64,000 nt of DNA from Athripsodes cinereus (lineage: Eukaryota; Arthropoda; Insecta; Trichoptera; Leptoceridae), in NCBI GenBank assembly GCA_947579605.1, contig OX388325.1, positions 9,853,572 to 9,917,571 of the forward strand. The letters run 5' to 3'. Below are positions 41,120 to 50,609 of this stretch, one piece after another. Each line of letters begins with the position of its first letter. Positions within the stretch are counted from its first letter, which is position 1. The notes below the pieces were generated by a model that was not told the origin of the DNA, ran no database searches, and worked only from the letters and a program-made list of their open reading frames with translations. Both the position numbers and the translations under genes were made by a program.

Positions 41120-41795
41120 TTCTAGAAACATATTGGTATTTTACTTATTTTTTTAGAAAAAAAAAGAAAAATTTGAAATGTCAATAGTCAATTCGATATT
41201 TTTTTACATTTACGGATACAAAAAATCTTACACTTAAGGGTGAAACCCCATTATTTCGTGTACATATTCAATGCAATATTAATATTATTTTACTTTATCA
41301 GTGCTTCGTTTAGTTTAATATTTTTATCTGTCACTTTAGTTCAAATTTCTACCACTAGTCTAGCATTCAACGTGGCGTTGTCTAGAGACACAGTACTATA
41401 CCTACATATTATAAAGTGTCTACTATATAATTGTATATACGAACCTACATTTGGTCTGCGCCAACATTGAGTACCGAACTTATACCTCTGTTATGTTGTA
41501 TTGTGACCTATATATGGTGCGCTGACCCATTTCTATACTTTAATATTATCCTATATGGTGTTACTTTACCTACCATGTTATGTTTGCCTAATCATAAGCC
41601 TGCCAAATTATGCCTTGTATTATTTGGTCTATGAAAATATTTCGACAAAAATATCATTCTATAGTTCTGATATTTTAAATCTCAGATTTTTCCTGAATAT
41701 TCTGGCTGCATTATAAATAGTTAACATTGAATATGAACCCTATGTCTGTTACATGCACTTGCCCCATTTGAAGGTATAGAAAGATAAATATTCAT
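41120..41795. other. Unassigned AT-rich stretch
   Basis: Open frames at 41240-41634 are hydrophobic by base composition only; no motif or element. Confidence 0.45.
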
Positions 41796-41799
41796 CATT

Positions 41800-41945
41800 A
41801 TCATCGCCCTCAACGCTCCTCTCGGGAGCACAGGGCAGAAACCAGCCTCCTCCATTCAGAGCGTCTCTGCGCCAATTGTGTCACCTCTTTCCACGACATT
41901 CCCTGCGCTCTGATATCGTTGTCATAGGAACGGTGTATTGTGAAA
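41800..41945 (-). pseudogene. Family G LINE 3' end
   Basis: CGCCCTCAACGCTCCTCTCG GGAGCACAGGGCAGAAACC is the complement of the family G end at 48640-48680. CATTCCCTGCGCTCTGATAT CGTTGTCATAGG corresponds to its NNDIRAMGMSW-coding part. Confidence 0.8.
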
Positions 41946-41984
41946 GAGGGACGGGATAATTATTACAAATAATCTATTAGGTGC

Positions 41985-42298
41985 TGCTACTAGTATACTA
42001 TCACGACATATCCCACAAGTGGGATAGCCAATATGCTGATAAATAGGTGTCTTTGACTCCTGAGATAACCGAGTGTGTGGTGGGTTCTTTTAATATTAGT
42101 GGGATAGCAAGTAGACCAGTCGCTTGTAATAAACATTTAAGCTATACTCTCTACGCCAACAAAAAGTTAAGACATTCAGGATGAGTGGCAAACCTCATCG
42201 CTTAATTTAAGCCATAAAATGTCTTTATTTCTTCGAACATCTTGCTTTTACAAGAGTAGCAGACCAATTCTTTACCGGGTGTTCCACGGAAAAGAACA
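41985..42298 (-). mobile_element. S1 SINE-like copy with internal duplication
   Basis: The tail motif occurs twice (CCCACAAGTGGGATAGCCAA at 42010; TAGTGGGATAGCAAGTAGAC at 42097). The body through CCGGGTGTTCCACGG follows once. Confidence 0.8.
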
Positions 42299-42339
42299 AA
42301 TAATCTGTTTTCTAAAATGTCCTGATAACTATTCCATAA

Positions 42340-42410
42340 CCTACCCTTGCTCTTCCACTCTCCTTTCAAGAGCACAAGGCAGAAACCGGCTTCTTACATT
42401 CAGAATATTT
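42340..42410 (-). pseudogene. Family G LINE crumb
   Basis: CTCCTTTCAAGAGCACAAGG CAGAAACCGGCTTCTTACAT TCAGA. Confidence 0.6.
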
Positions 42411-42449
42411 ATTTATTATATAAAAGAAACAATGAACAGCATTAGTTAT

Positions 42450-42562
42450 GACACCCACCATGATGTCTTATTTTTTGAGGTACAGAGAGGATGATTTTGA
42501 TGTTCAACAGATGCAGTTAGTAGTTTATTCGTTGCTCCATTTAATGCGCAATGTCGTGACAA
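42450..42562 (+). mobile_element. S1 tail half, degenerate
   Basis: ATGATGTCTTATTTTTTGAG GTACAGAGAGGATGA and GATGCAGTTAGTAGTTTATT CG. Confidence 0.5.
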
Positions 42563-42744
42563 CAAACTATCGGAAGTGTTTATTTATAGGTTTGACAAAA
42601 TAATCCAGACTTTTCTTATAGATAATGTTAGCATTTCTTGTAAATTTGTTTGGGGTATTGCTGGTCCACGTATTGAACATATTATATTTAGTTAAAATTT
42701 TCATTAAATTACAGTTTTATCTTGTAAATATTATAAAAAAAAAT

Positions 42745-42965
42745 TAAATCTCATTACGAAATTTCCCACAAATGGGGCAATCAACGGACCAACTGCGCAT
42801 AAAAACACGCAAAACGTCCTCTTCGCACCAGCAAATGTTAAAGACATTTAGGATGAATGACAAACTCCATCGCTGAACCTAATATTATGTTAAATGTAGT
42901 TATTATAGGTGAAATTTTACAAATAGGCATCTGTATTATTTACAGGACACTTAAAAAATTCCATT
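42745..42965 (-). mobile_element. S1 SINE-like copy
   Basis: CATTACGAAATTTCCCACAA ATGGGGCAATCAACG, AAACTCCATCGCTGAACC and TTTACAGGACACTTAAAAA. Confidence 0.75.
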
Positions 42966-42969
42966 TTTG

Positions 42970-43438
42970 ATATTTAAAAAAAAAAAATTAAAATTTGACT
43001 GGTTACACCAATTAAGAGGTTAGAGATTCTTTTTTGATTCTGTTGTTTCTTTTCAATAATGTCTCTTTTGTGTTTTGATTTTCTCTTTATCTCGCTGTTT
43101 TTTCATTTTTCACGAGATCGCTTTGGCCAAGAGCTGCTATGGTCTCGGTGCAGGATGACATTTTTGGAATAATAAGAATTAAAATTGTAGTTATAAATGC
43201 AGATATTAAAAAAAGTAATAAAAAACGGCGCGGTTAAGTCGTGTTAAAAGAATAAACAAGTCATGAAATAGTAATTAAGTATATAAGCTGAGAATAATAC
43301 TACTTATATGACTGGCGACTATTTAAAACGGTTATACTTCTAATATGCATTCTGTTAGTTTGCATTATTCATTTATCCAACATTTTGTTTCACGTAAAGG
43401 AATGAATGTATAAGTAAATATGTGAGTACCTACTTAAA
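42970..43438. other. Unassigned stretch
   Basis: No gene; T-rich with ordinary composition. Confidence 0.45.
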
Positions 43439-43450
43439 GTACTTCTACAC

Positions 43451-43707
43451 TATACTATACTATACTATACCCTCACGCCGTGTCCCAAGTGGGGTAGGCA
43501 GAGAGAACGGAACGCCAAACAGATCTATCTTTACACACTTCCTTCGCTTCCTCCACATTCATACAGTTCCTCATACACGCTCGTCGGTTCCTCTTACTCA
43601 ACACGCGGCCGTCCTTGAGAATTTGTTCCACGTGATCAAGCCACGTGGTTCTCGGACGCCCGCGTTTCCTCACACCCTTTCTTTCAGATAAGTATATCCT
43701 CTTTGTC
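43451..43707 (-). mobile_element. Family R LINE, fresh 5'-truncated insertion
   Basis: An open minus-strand frame encodes MRKRGRPRTTWLDHVEQILK, DGRVLSKRNRRACMRNCMNV and EEAKEVCKDRSVWRSVLSAY PTWDTA with a stop. The 3' end is (TATAG)n (43451-43472). TACTTCTACAC occurs directly on both sides (43440-43450, 43708-43718), an 11-bp target duplication, so the boundaries are exact. The basic, Arg-rich C-terminus with a RGRPRTTW..H motif is shared by many insect LINEs. Length is only 257 bp, so no enzymatic part is left. Confidence 0.92.
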
Positions 43708-43764
43708 TACTTCTACACACACACACATAACGAAGTACAAGACTCAATATTCACAGTTTTTAAT

Positions 43765-44265
43765 AAAACGCAGTGATATTTAAAAATAGGGATTGATGAT
43801 AGAAGGGTGAAAATTTAGGGCTGTATGTATTTGACATGTTGAACGAACGAACGAGGTAAGAATGAGAAAGAGGATATACTTGTCTGAAAGAAAGGGTGTG
43901 AGGAAGCGTGGGCGTCCGAGAACCACGTGGCTTGATCACGTGGATCAAATTCTCAAGGACGACCGCGTATTGAGTAAGAGGAACCGACGTGCGTGTATGA
44001 GAAACTGTATGAATGTGGAGGAAGCGAAGGAAGTGTATAAAGATAGATCTGTTTGGCATTCCGTTCTCTCTGCCTACCCCACTTGGGACACGACGTGAAG
44101 GTATAGTATAGTATAGTGTAGATGTATTTTTTAAAGCCTCACCATAAAAAAAAGTTGTCCAAAAAATAAAAAAATTAAAAATCAGGGTGGACCACTTTTA
44201 GGGATGTGAAAAATAGATATTGGCCGATTCTCAGACCTACCCGATAAGCACACAGTTTACCTATA
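43765..44265 (+). repeat. Older dispersed repeat split by an R insertion
   Basis: AAAAATAGGGATTGATGATA GAAGGGTGAAAATTTAGGGC (left) and TAAAGCCTCACCATAAAAAA, GGTGGACCACTTTTAGGGAT, GCCGATTCTCAGACCTACCC (right) are contiguous in the copy at 61573-61885. It is a very common lepidopteran dispersed repeat, possibly Helitron-like; its class is not settled here. Confidence 0.75.
43833..44121 (+). mobile_element. Family R LINE, second fresh 5'-truncated insertion
   Basis: MRKRIYLSERKGVRKRGRPR, TTWLDHVDQILKDDRVLSKR, NRRACMRNCMNVEEAKEVYK, DRSVWHSVLSAYPTWDTT and a stop are intact. The 3' tail is GTATAGTATAGTATAGTGTAG. The 8-bp direct repeat ATGTATTT flanks it (43825-43832, 44122-44129). It lies 125 bp from, and inverted to, the copy at 43451-43707, and is over 90 percent similar by eye. 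Confidence 0.92.
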
Positions 44266-44271
44266 AATAAT

Positions 44272-44518
44272 TACTACTATACCATCACGGCATATCCCAC
44301 AAGTGGGGTAGCCAGCAGATCAGCTGCATGTAAGAAACATGCAAATTGTCCTCTTCGTGCCAATATAAAATCAAGACATTCAGGATGGGTGGCAAACCTC
44401 ATCGCTGAATTTAAGATGTAAAATGTCTTAATTTTTTCGAACACCTGCCTTTTACAGGACACTCGAAAACTTACGCAGAAGAGTGGGAGACCAATTCTTT
44501 ACCGAGTGCTCCACGGGA
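44272..44518 (-). mobile_element. S1 SINE-like repeat, best full-length copy
   Basis: About 245 bp. Reading on the minus strand: CCGTGGAGCACTCGGTAAAG, AATTGGTCTCCCACTCTT, GTAAGTTTTCGAGTGTCCTG, TAAAAGGCAGGTGTTCGAAA, AAATTCAGCGATGAGGTTTG, CCACCCATCCTGAATGTCTT, GGCACGAAGAGGAC, then the tail CTGGCTACCCCACTTGTGGG ATATGCCGTGATGGTATAGT. There is no open frame. TTTTCGAGTGTCC loosely resembles a pol III B box, but I see no clear A box or tRNA fold. The last 45 bp match the R LINE 3' end. About 30 partial copies lie on both strands of this window. Confidence 0.88.
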
Positions 44519-44519
44519 T

Positions 44520-45045
44520 ATAAATAATTATTAAATCAACTAAATTGAAAACAAAACACATAAATATGCAAATGTCAAAGATATGAAAACTTATTACAGA
44601 CGATATAAAAGAAACAATATAAAAGTCATTAATATTTAAAAATACAATGCATACACGTAGAGAATATAAAAATACAAATATATAAAATATCACACATATG
44701 AAATTTAAAATATAAACTAAATAAATAAATATGGAGGTAGGTGGTACAGGTACATATTGGTTGTCATAATTATTATGACGTTGCATGCATGCGGTACACG
44801 CTTGTGTTGTCCTGTGCGTGTGGCCCAATTATTATTATATTTCTTCAACTCACCCTACATATTATATGTACAGTACATGATAATATATTGTACCCACTAT
44901 TGTAGGCAGTATTAGCCGTATATAACAACATGCATAATAAATGCCCTCTATACAGTAACCAAGCCATACGTAAAATATTTGTTTATATATATAATATCTA
45001 CTCCAATTTTAAGACATAAGGAATGCATTAATAATGAAAAACTAG
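44520..45045. other. Unassigned AT-rich stretch
   Basis: A 109-residue minus-strand frame (44499-44828) is Ile/Phe/Val-rich from AT bias and starts inside S1; not called. Confidence 0.45.
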
Positions 45046-45095
45046 ACAATTTGTTTAAAAAAAAAATGTGAAAAAACCACCGCAAAGCCCCGTTT
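45045..45095 (-). mobile_element. LINE 3' end crumb
   Basis: GACAATTTGTTTAAAAAAAA and CACCGCAAAGCCCCGTTTTT resemble the ends at 9452 and 19822. Confidence 0.4.
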
Positions 45096-45127
45096 TTTGT
45101 TTTGTTTTCATTCAACTTTTTTTCATT

Positions 45128-45535
45128 GTTTTATTTTCGTGGAGCACTCGGCTAAGAATTGGTTTCCCCTCTCTTTTCCGTAAGTTTTCCGGGTTAGTTG
45201 GAAGACATCGCATTCTAGCGATCAATTCGCCCTCTGTACATTGAATTGTTAAACAGATATATTTATGATAGATATTGATTTGAAATAATGTAACCAACGT
45301 AGTGAAGAATAAAATAAATAAATAAATAAGTTTTCGAGTGCCTCGTGAAAGAAAGGCTTCGAAAAAATAAAGGCATTTTATATCTTAAATTCAGCGATGC
45401 TGTTTGCTACCCATCTTGAACGTCAAATTTTTTTTTTTGGCACGGAGAAGACAGATTGCATGTTAATCACATGCATCTAGTCTGCTAGCTACCTACAATA
45501 GTTGTGGGATATGCCGTGATGGTATGGTAGTAGTG
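45128..45535 (+). mobile_element. S1 SINE-like copy split by a LINE tail
   Basis: TCGTGGAGCACTCGGCTAAG..CCGTAAGTTTTC (to 45189) continues at 45336 with GAGTGCCTCGTGAAAG and runs to GTGGGATATGCCGTGATGG TATGGTAGTAG. Apart from the insertion it is full length. Confidence 0.88.
45190..45326 (+). mobile_element. LINE 3' tail inserted into S1 with 9-bp duplication
   Basis: Begins GTTAGTTGGAAGACATCGCA, ends GAATAAAATAAATAAATAAA. TAAGTTTTC is duplicated exactly at 45181-45189 and 45327-45335. Only 137 bp long, non-coding; a clear dead-on-arrival target-primed insertion. Confidence 0.9.
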
Positions 45536-45629
45536 TTCTCATTCATACAAAAACTTCCATTTGAATTTTGACTTTTTTTGTTACAAATTTCTAATATTAA
45601 ATTGTTAGTATATTTAATATTACTTTCGC

Positions 45630-45795
45630 TATGAATTATATTTGACTCAGAGGCCTTTCGGCTAGAAATCCATCATCAGTGAGTTTTTATTAGAAACTGA
45701 AGTGCATCTGTATCAAATATTGTTCATAGTGAAAGTAATACACAGTGTTTATTTAAATCTATTTTAATTCTATTAAAATGAACTTTCACAAAGTT
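45630..45795. repeat. Second P-type hairpin repeat, inverted halves
   Basis: 45650-45695 on the minus strand reads CTGATGATGGATTTCTAGCC, GAAAGGCCTCTGAGTC. 45725-45795 on the plus strand is the body (GTGAAAGTAATACACAGTGT, AAATCTATTTTAATTC). The better copy is 57998-58162 (-). Confidence 0.6.
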
Positions 45796-45799
45796 ATTC

Positions 45800-46015
45800 C
45801 AAGTACCTACTCTACAATCATTACAATTCTACTTGTTGAGTTATGGAGCTGGACAATCCATGAGGTTAAAAGAATATTAGTTAAAAAAAATTATGTCTTA
45901 TTCGCAACTTATTACAAATACCCGCCAGGACACTCAAAAACATACATAAAATAGTAAACTTTGCCATGAACACAAAGTAGTATATTTTTCTTATATCCAT
46001 CTATTACTTACTTAC
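45800..46015. other. S1 crumb and unassigned sequence
   Basis: CCGCCAGGACACTCAAAAAC at 45922 is a minus-strand S1 head piece; nothing else. Confidence 0.4.
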
Positions 46016-46017
46016 TT

Positions 46018-46116
46018 ATGCAGCTATTCCTGTCCACTGCTGAACATAAGCCACCCCCATATGTTTCCAGGCATCTCTGTCCTGGGCTTTCTGCAACCAG
46101 TCACCGGCGATTCTTC
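46018..46116 (-). pseudogene. LINE C-terminus (AYVQQW type)
   Basis: Minus strand: RIAGDWLQKAQDRDAWKHMG VAYVQQWTGIAA. The W...A.DR..W...G.AYVQQW ending is a signature of an abundant lepidopteran endonuclease/reverse-transcriptase LINE. Thirty-two codons remain. Confidence 0.75.
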
Positions 46117-46219
46117 TATACCATCTATACCATCATAGTAATTATTATTATTACTGACAATAAGACGATTCTTACAAGGATCACTACAGCTGAAGGCCAA
46201 TGCGATCTAGAAGAAAACC

Positions 46220-46444
46220 TTAAACGATATCCAAACGATAACACAACTTCGATATATCCTCGATTTTTCTTATAAATTCTGCATACGTCACGTTAAAGAT
46301 ATCAACTTCTCCAACCAGACCATTAAACATTTGAATAGCCCTTCCCACTGGGGAGGTTGCCAATATGTTTGTTCGGCTTTGAGGCTGGTAAAATAAATCG
46401 TGATGCCGATAACTCATTCGCAGATAAGTTTCACTCATAGACAT
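46220..46444 (-). pseudogene. Probable LINE ORF C-terminal fragment
   Basis: A 74-codon frame reads SYRHHDLFYQPQSRTNILAT, SPVGRAIQMFNGLVGEVDIF and AEFIRKIEDISKL. The HD........SP..RAI..FN.L pattern resembles the end of Jockey-type LINE proteins (SP..R.I..FN.LP). No flanking LINE body is seen. Confidence 0.5.
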
Positions 46445-46447
46445 TTT

Positions 46448-47195
46448 TACAACAGTATTATTGAGACATATTGTTTATAAATAATTAATTTTGTTTGACT
46501 ATTTGTTTTATTCATTTATTCTAAGGTTTTAGCTTTTAGTTTGCTAATTTCAACAATTCTATCATTATATATCGCATGGGTATTTCTGTCACAGCACAGC
46601 CCTATAGCTAGTGTGATATACATATTTTATGATTGTGAAGTATAAACTACTATGTAGGTACTTATTTTATTTTTATTATATCATAACATACGGTGTGAGC
46701 CTTTTACATGTAGAGAATATATAAAAAATACATGACAGACATAAAAAACTACATTCAAACAAAACAACCATGAAAAAAGAACAGTAAAAAAAAAACAATA
46801 TGACACATATAATACAAATAAATCATTAAATAAAACTTGATAAAATCAAATAATATAAGACAGAAGTATGTAATAACAAATAAAAACAATTAGGGAATTT
46901 AATTTAAAATTATTAGAATATATAATAATTATAAAATATTTAACATAGCAAACAAATAAATAATTTAGAAAGGTAGTCAATGTTAATAGTTTAAAAATAG
47001 ACATAAAGATAATTAATTAATTTAAAAGGTAGATATGATTTTCATTTTCCCAGTTCAATAATTTAAAACAAGATATCAAGGAAAAAACCATTTAAAAATA
47101 TTAATAAATAATATGTACAACATAGATTAATTATAACATTTTTCAATAAAAAAATATGAAAATATAAAGACGATTTTATTTAAATTAAGTGTATT
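46448..47195. other. Unassigned, very AT-rich
   Basis: Little but A/T from 46680 to 47180; no feature. Confidence 0.5.
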
Positions 47196-47199
47196 ATTA

Positions 47200-47290
47200 T
47201 TATAACAGTATATCCCATAAATGGAGTATCCAGTGAATTAATCACTACAAGTAATAGACATACAAGTTGTCACTTCGTCTCTAGATCGAT
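47200..47290 (-). mobile_element. S1 tail fragment
   Basis: TATAACAGTATATCCCATAA ATGGAGTATCCAGTGAA and CATACAAGTTGTCACTTCGT. Confidence 0.6.
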
Positions 47291-47461
47291 AAATTAGATT
47301 TCTACTAGAGACACAGTACATAATAATATACAATACCTATGCAGGAGGTTACCAGAAACACTTACTACTCAGTGTTTGTACTTACGTAATATATTATGTA
47401 GTTCTAATAGCAGTATAAACTGTGCAACATTGCGTGACAATCTTATAAAACATACAAATGT

Positions 47462-48178
47462 TGTGTATCAGGCAACAATGTATTAAGCCCAATAATAAAT
47501 TTAAAAAAACGTATTTTAAACGTAAAATTATATTCTTATTTACATTTATTTATTTTTATTTATTTATTTATTCTTTCACTTGTACAACAGTATTAAAAAT
47601 ATAAGTCATAAAAACCTACCTAACTGGGCATGAGCCCGTACCAAGGCAGACTGAACCAGTTTTCACCATACTTTGTCTCAGCGCTCAATTTTCTTTACTT
47701 TAGTTTCTAAGATTATTTTCCAACACACCAGCTCACGCCCGCACACATACATCCACACACATATATATCATCAACGTATTTCTCTTAAGTGGGGTAGCCA
47801 GTGGAAAATTGCATGTGATAAGCATGTGATGTACAAATGTACAAATGTAGGGTATCGTGCAACAATATATTAAGCCGAATAATAAATAAAAAAAACGTAT
47901 TTTAAACGTAAAATTATATTCTTATTCACATAAATATCATCAACGCATTTCTCTTAAGTGGGGTAGCCAGTGGAAAATTGCATTTGATAAGCATGTGATG
48001 TACAAATGTAGGGTATCGTGCAACAATATATTAAGCCGAATAATAAATAAAAAAAACGTATTTTAAACGTAAAATTATATTCTTATTCACATAAATATCA
48101 TCAACGCATTTCTCTTAAGTGGGGTAGCCAGCGGAAAATTTCATGTGATAAGCATGTGATACGGCGTGAGGGTATAGG
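47462..48178. repeat. 161-bp tandem repeat derived partly from S1
   Basis: Units starting GGTATCGTGCAACAATATAT at 47851 and 48012 are nearly identical. A partial unit at 47462-47545 is separated by a LINE-tail-like insert (47546-47755). Each contains AACGTATTTTAAACGTAAAA and a minus-oriented S1 tail (TCTTAAGTGGGGTAGCCAG). The last unit runs into a plus-oriented R/S1-type end (ACGGCGTGAGGGTATAGG). Confidence 0.85.
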
Positions 48179-48185
48179 TATTTAG

Positions 48186-48700
48186 ATCTGGCAGCATGAT
48201 GAACTTAGCATCAGGACAAAATGTCGCCGGTTCAATGCATGTATCATCCCAATCTTTCTATATGGCTGTGAGTCGTGGCACCTAACCAAGGCTCGAGAGC
48301 GAAAGATACTAAGCTTTGGAAATAAGTGTCTTAAGAGGATTTTGGATGTGAGATGGTATGAACATGTCACGAATGATGCTGTGCGCCGGCAAACCCAGCA
48401 GAGATCTGTAATCTCCGTGATACAAGAGAGACGATGGTCCTAACTGGGCCATGTTCTGAGAATGCCCAATGAAAGATGGCCAAAAAGAGCACAGTACTTC
48501 CGTCCAAAAGGGTTCCGACGGCCCGGGCGTCCCTCTTTCACAATACACCGTTCCTATAATAACGATATCAGAGCGATGGGAATGTCGTGGAACGAGGTGG
48601 AGCAATTGGTGCAGAGTCGCTCTGAATAGAGGAGACTGGTTTCTGCCCTGTGCTCCCGAGAGGAGCGTTGAGGGCGATGGAATTAATGAAAATGAAGCAA
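48186..48700 (+). pseudogene. Family G LINE reverse-transcriptase C-terminus
   Basis: Frame: WQHDELSIRTKCRRFNACII, PIFLYGCESWHLTKARERKI, LSFGNKCLKRILDVRWYEHV, TNDAVRRQTQQRSVISVIQE, then a stop at 48441-48443, and LGHVLRMPNERWPKRAQYFR, PKGFRRPGRPSFTIHRSYNN, DIRAMGMSWNEVEQLVQSRS and a second stop. LYGCESW and the GHVLRMP and RRPGRP motifs define the C-terminus common to many arthropod LINE reverse transcriptases. The first stop sits just before LGHV, where a Trp is usual. About 150 codons survive. It is the reference for the broken copy at 51210-51700. Confidence 0.85.
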
Positions 48701-48850
48701 TGATAATATGTCATTTATAAAGAGTACTACCATAGTAGTACTAGGTACCATAGAGTTGTTAGCCGGTAAATGAAATGAATGGACCTCAGGGAGATATCAC
48801 ATTATGCTTTATATAATACATACATCCATACACGTAGGTATTATTATAAC

Positions 48851-49345
48851 TAGTGTTGTGGAATTCTCAAGAAATAATTTTTCGAGAAATTTACCGAGAA
48901 CTTTCCCTGAATATTTTTTATTTAACAGTATAATAATAATAAATACTTTATTCAATCAATCAATAACAATGTACAAATGTTGAGACAATTTATCACCAAT
49001 ATGGCTACAATTAATTATGGAAACAAAAAAATGTTAGGTACCTACATAGAAAAAGTGCTAGTAACTGATGAAAAATCTTGATGTTTGACACCCCACATAC
49101 CCATATTTAAGTTTAAAAAAAAATTGCAGGTACCTACGTACATGGAAAAAAGTGTTAATAACCTCTGATTTGGGCCTTAATCAGCACCCCAAATTTTTGG
49201 ATCAATCAGGTTGGCTGCGAAGTGTATTGGGCGAAAGGTCATAATACCACTAAGAAAAATTATGGAGAGAAATTTCTCTTCCATCAGAGGAGAAATTCTC
49301 GGAGAAATTTCTCGAGAACGAGAATTTTCTCTTCTCACATCACTA
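48851..49345. mobile_element. hAT-type MITE rich in GAGAAATTTCTC, copy 2
   Basis: TAGTGTTGTGGAATTCTCAA to ..CTTCTCACATCACTA, with a perfect 8-bp duplication ATTATAAC (48843-48850, 49346-49353). It is about 100 bp longer than copy 1 (18963-19358) because of extra central sequence (49015-49255). Confidence 0.9.
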
Positions 49346-49354
49346 ATTATAACT

Positions 49355-49640
49355 ACAGCTGGACATCAGGAAAAGTGGTAGAGATAATTTCAACTGGACT
49401 AAGAGGTATGACTATATTAAGATTAGAAATCTGCTGGGACTTTTTCACTATGCATACGTCATAATCCTTGGGAAATATGTTTGAAATACCTACTTAAAAA
49501 GCACATTTATCCATTGTCTTCTTTCCATACGCTTTGAAGTTTTTGGCTAAAATAGAACTCACTCTTTTATGAAAGTTTTTGAGAGTTCTGCTGTAGCAAA
49601 ACATCACGAATAGAACTTACTTCATTAAACATCTTCAGTT
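49355..49640. other. Unassigned stretch
   Basis: Nothing recognised. Confidence 0.45.
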
Positions 49641-49642
49641 CA

Positions 49643-50195
49643 ACAATTTATTTATTTATTTATATACGGCTAATTAGCCTTTTACACAATATTTTTTTTA
49701 CATAGGTACAATATCATAACAAAACAAAACATAGGTACCAAACACAATATTAATACATCAATATTACAAACATATATAAAAAAAATGGGTAGGTATGTAA
49801 AGGAGGAAGGGTTCCTGCTAAGATGTTGATTCCTGATTATTGTCCATATAAATGTGATTGTAATGTGCAAATAGATTAAACTTTAGTATGTGGATTGGAT
49901 CATGGAACAAGTCTATTAAATTATTGAATTTATTTCCGAGAATGTGAAGGCGATTTATAATAGAATGTTTGTGATAGTTGGTCCTTGCCTGCGCTTCCTG
50001 AAATAACATATTTTGTCTTGTAGAACGGTTTGGTACATGAAAATTGATCATAGCGATAAGTTCTGGGCAGTCAAAGTTTGAAATAAGTATTTTACTGAGA
50101 ACTATGAGATCTATTATTACCCGTCTGTCAGATAGCTTTGTCATATTAAGTAACTGCATTTTTTCGAATGTTTTTTCGGTAAAGTTTGTCATATT
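49643..50195 (-). pseudogene. LINE ORF C-terminus with 3' UTR
   Basis: A 124-codon frame (50192 to 49818) reads LSDRRVIIDLIVLSKILISN, FDCPELIAMINFHVPNRSTR, QNMLFQEAQARTNYHKHSII and NRLHILGNKFNNLIDLF. LS.RR...DL..L.K.......P.L...I.F.VP...TR is the end of Jockey-type insect LINE proteins. The 3' UTR continues to an ATAAATAAATAAATAAATTG tail at about 49643. The catalytic part is lost. Confidence 0.8.
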
Positions 50196-50204
50196 AAGTT
50201 ACTT

Positions 50205-50332
50205 AATTATTAAGTAACTGCCACCAATCCCGAATGTCTTATTTTTTTTGACAACTTGCATATTTGCTACATGCAGCTTGTCTATTGGCTACTCCACTTT
50301 TGGGAGATTCCATGATGGTATAGATGGAAAGT
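50205..50332 (+). mobile_element. S1 tail half
   Basis: CCAATCCCGAATGTCTTATT, TACATGCAGCTTGTCTATTG GCTACTCCACTTTTGGG and CATGATGGTATAGATGG. Confidence 0.75.
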
Positions 50333-50334
50333 GG

Positions 50335-50605
50335 TTTCTTTCCAGTGACGATCATATTTTTCCATTTCTTTTTATCTCATAAATTTTCTCATAATGAATG
50401 TCATCATGTGCCATCCTCCTATCTCCAGCAGTGACTATTCCGCTGAAGACTGAGGGAACCACCGTTTTCTATTTTACTTGATCCGTTCGTTTCATTACAA
50501 TTATCTAGTGTTTCTGAGTCTGGTGTTTTTGTTGCTTCTAAAATTATTTTCCTTGTGTCCTACTGCCTTCCTACTGTCTCCCTAAATATCATAATTGTGT
50601 AATGT
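50335..50605. other. Unassigned stretch
   Basis: No gene or repeat recognised. Confidence 0.4.
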
Positions 50606-50609
50606 GTAA

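Noticed and set aside
43422..43691. Plus-strand 89-codon frame
   Set aside because: Antisense of the family R LINE reading frame at 43451-43707.
44499..44828. 109-codon minus-strand frame resembling a membrane protein
   Set aside because: Hydrophobicity follows from AT composition; it is mostly poly-A/T-like sequence and overlaps an S1 copy.
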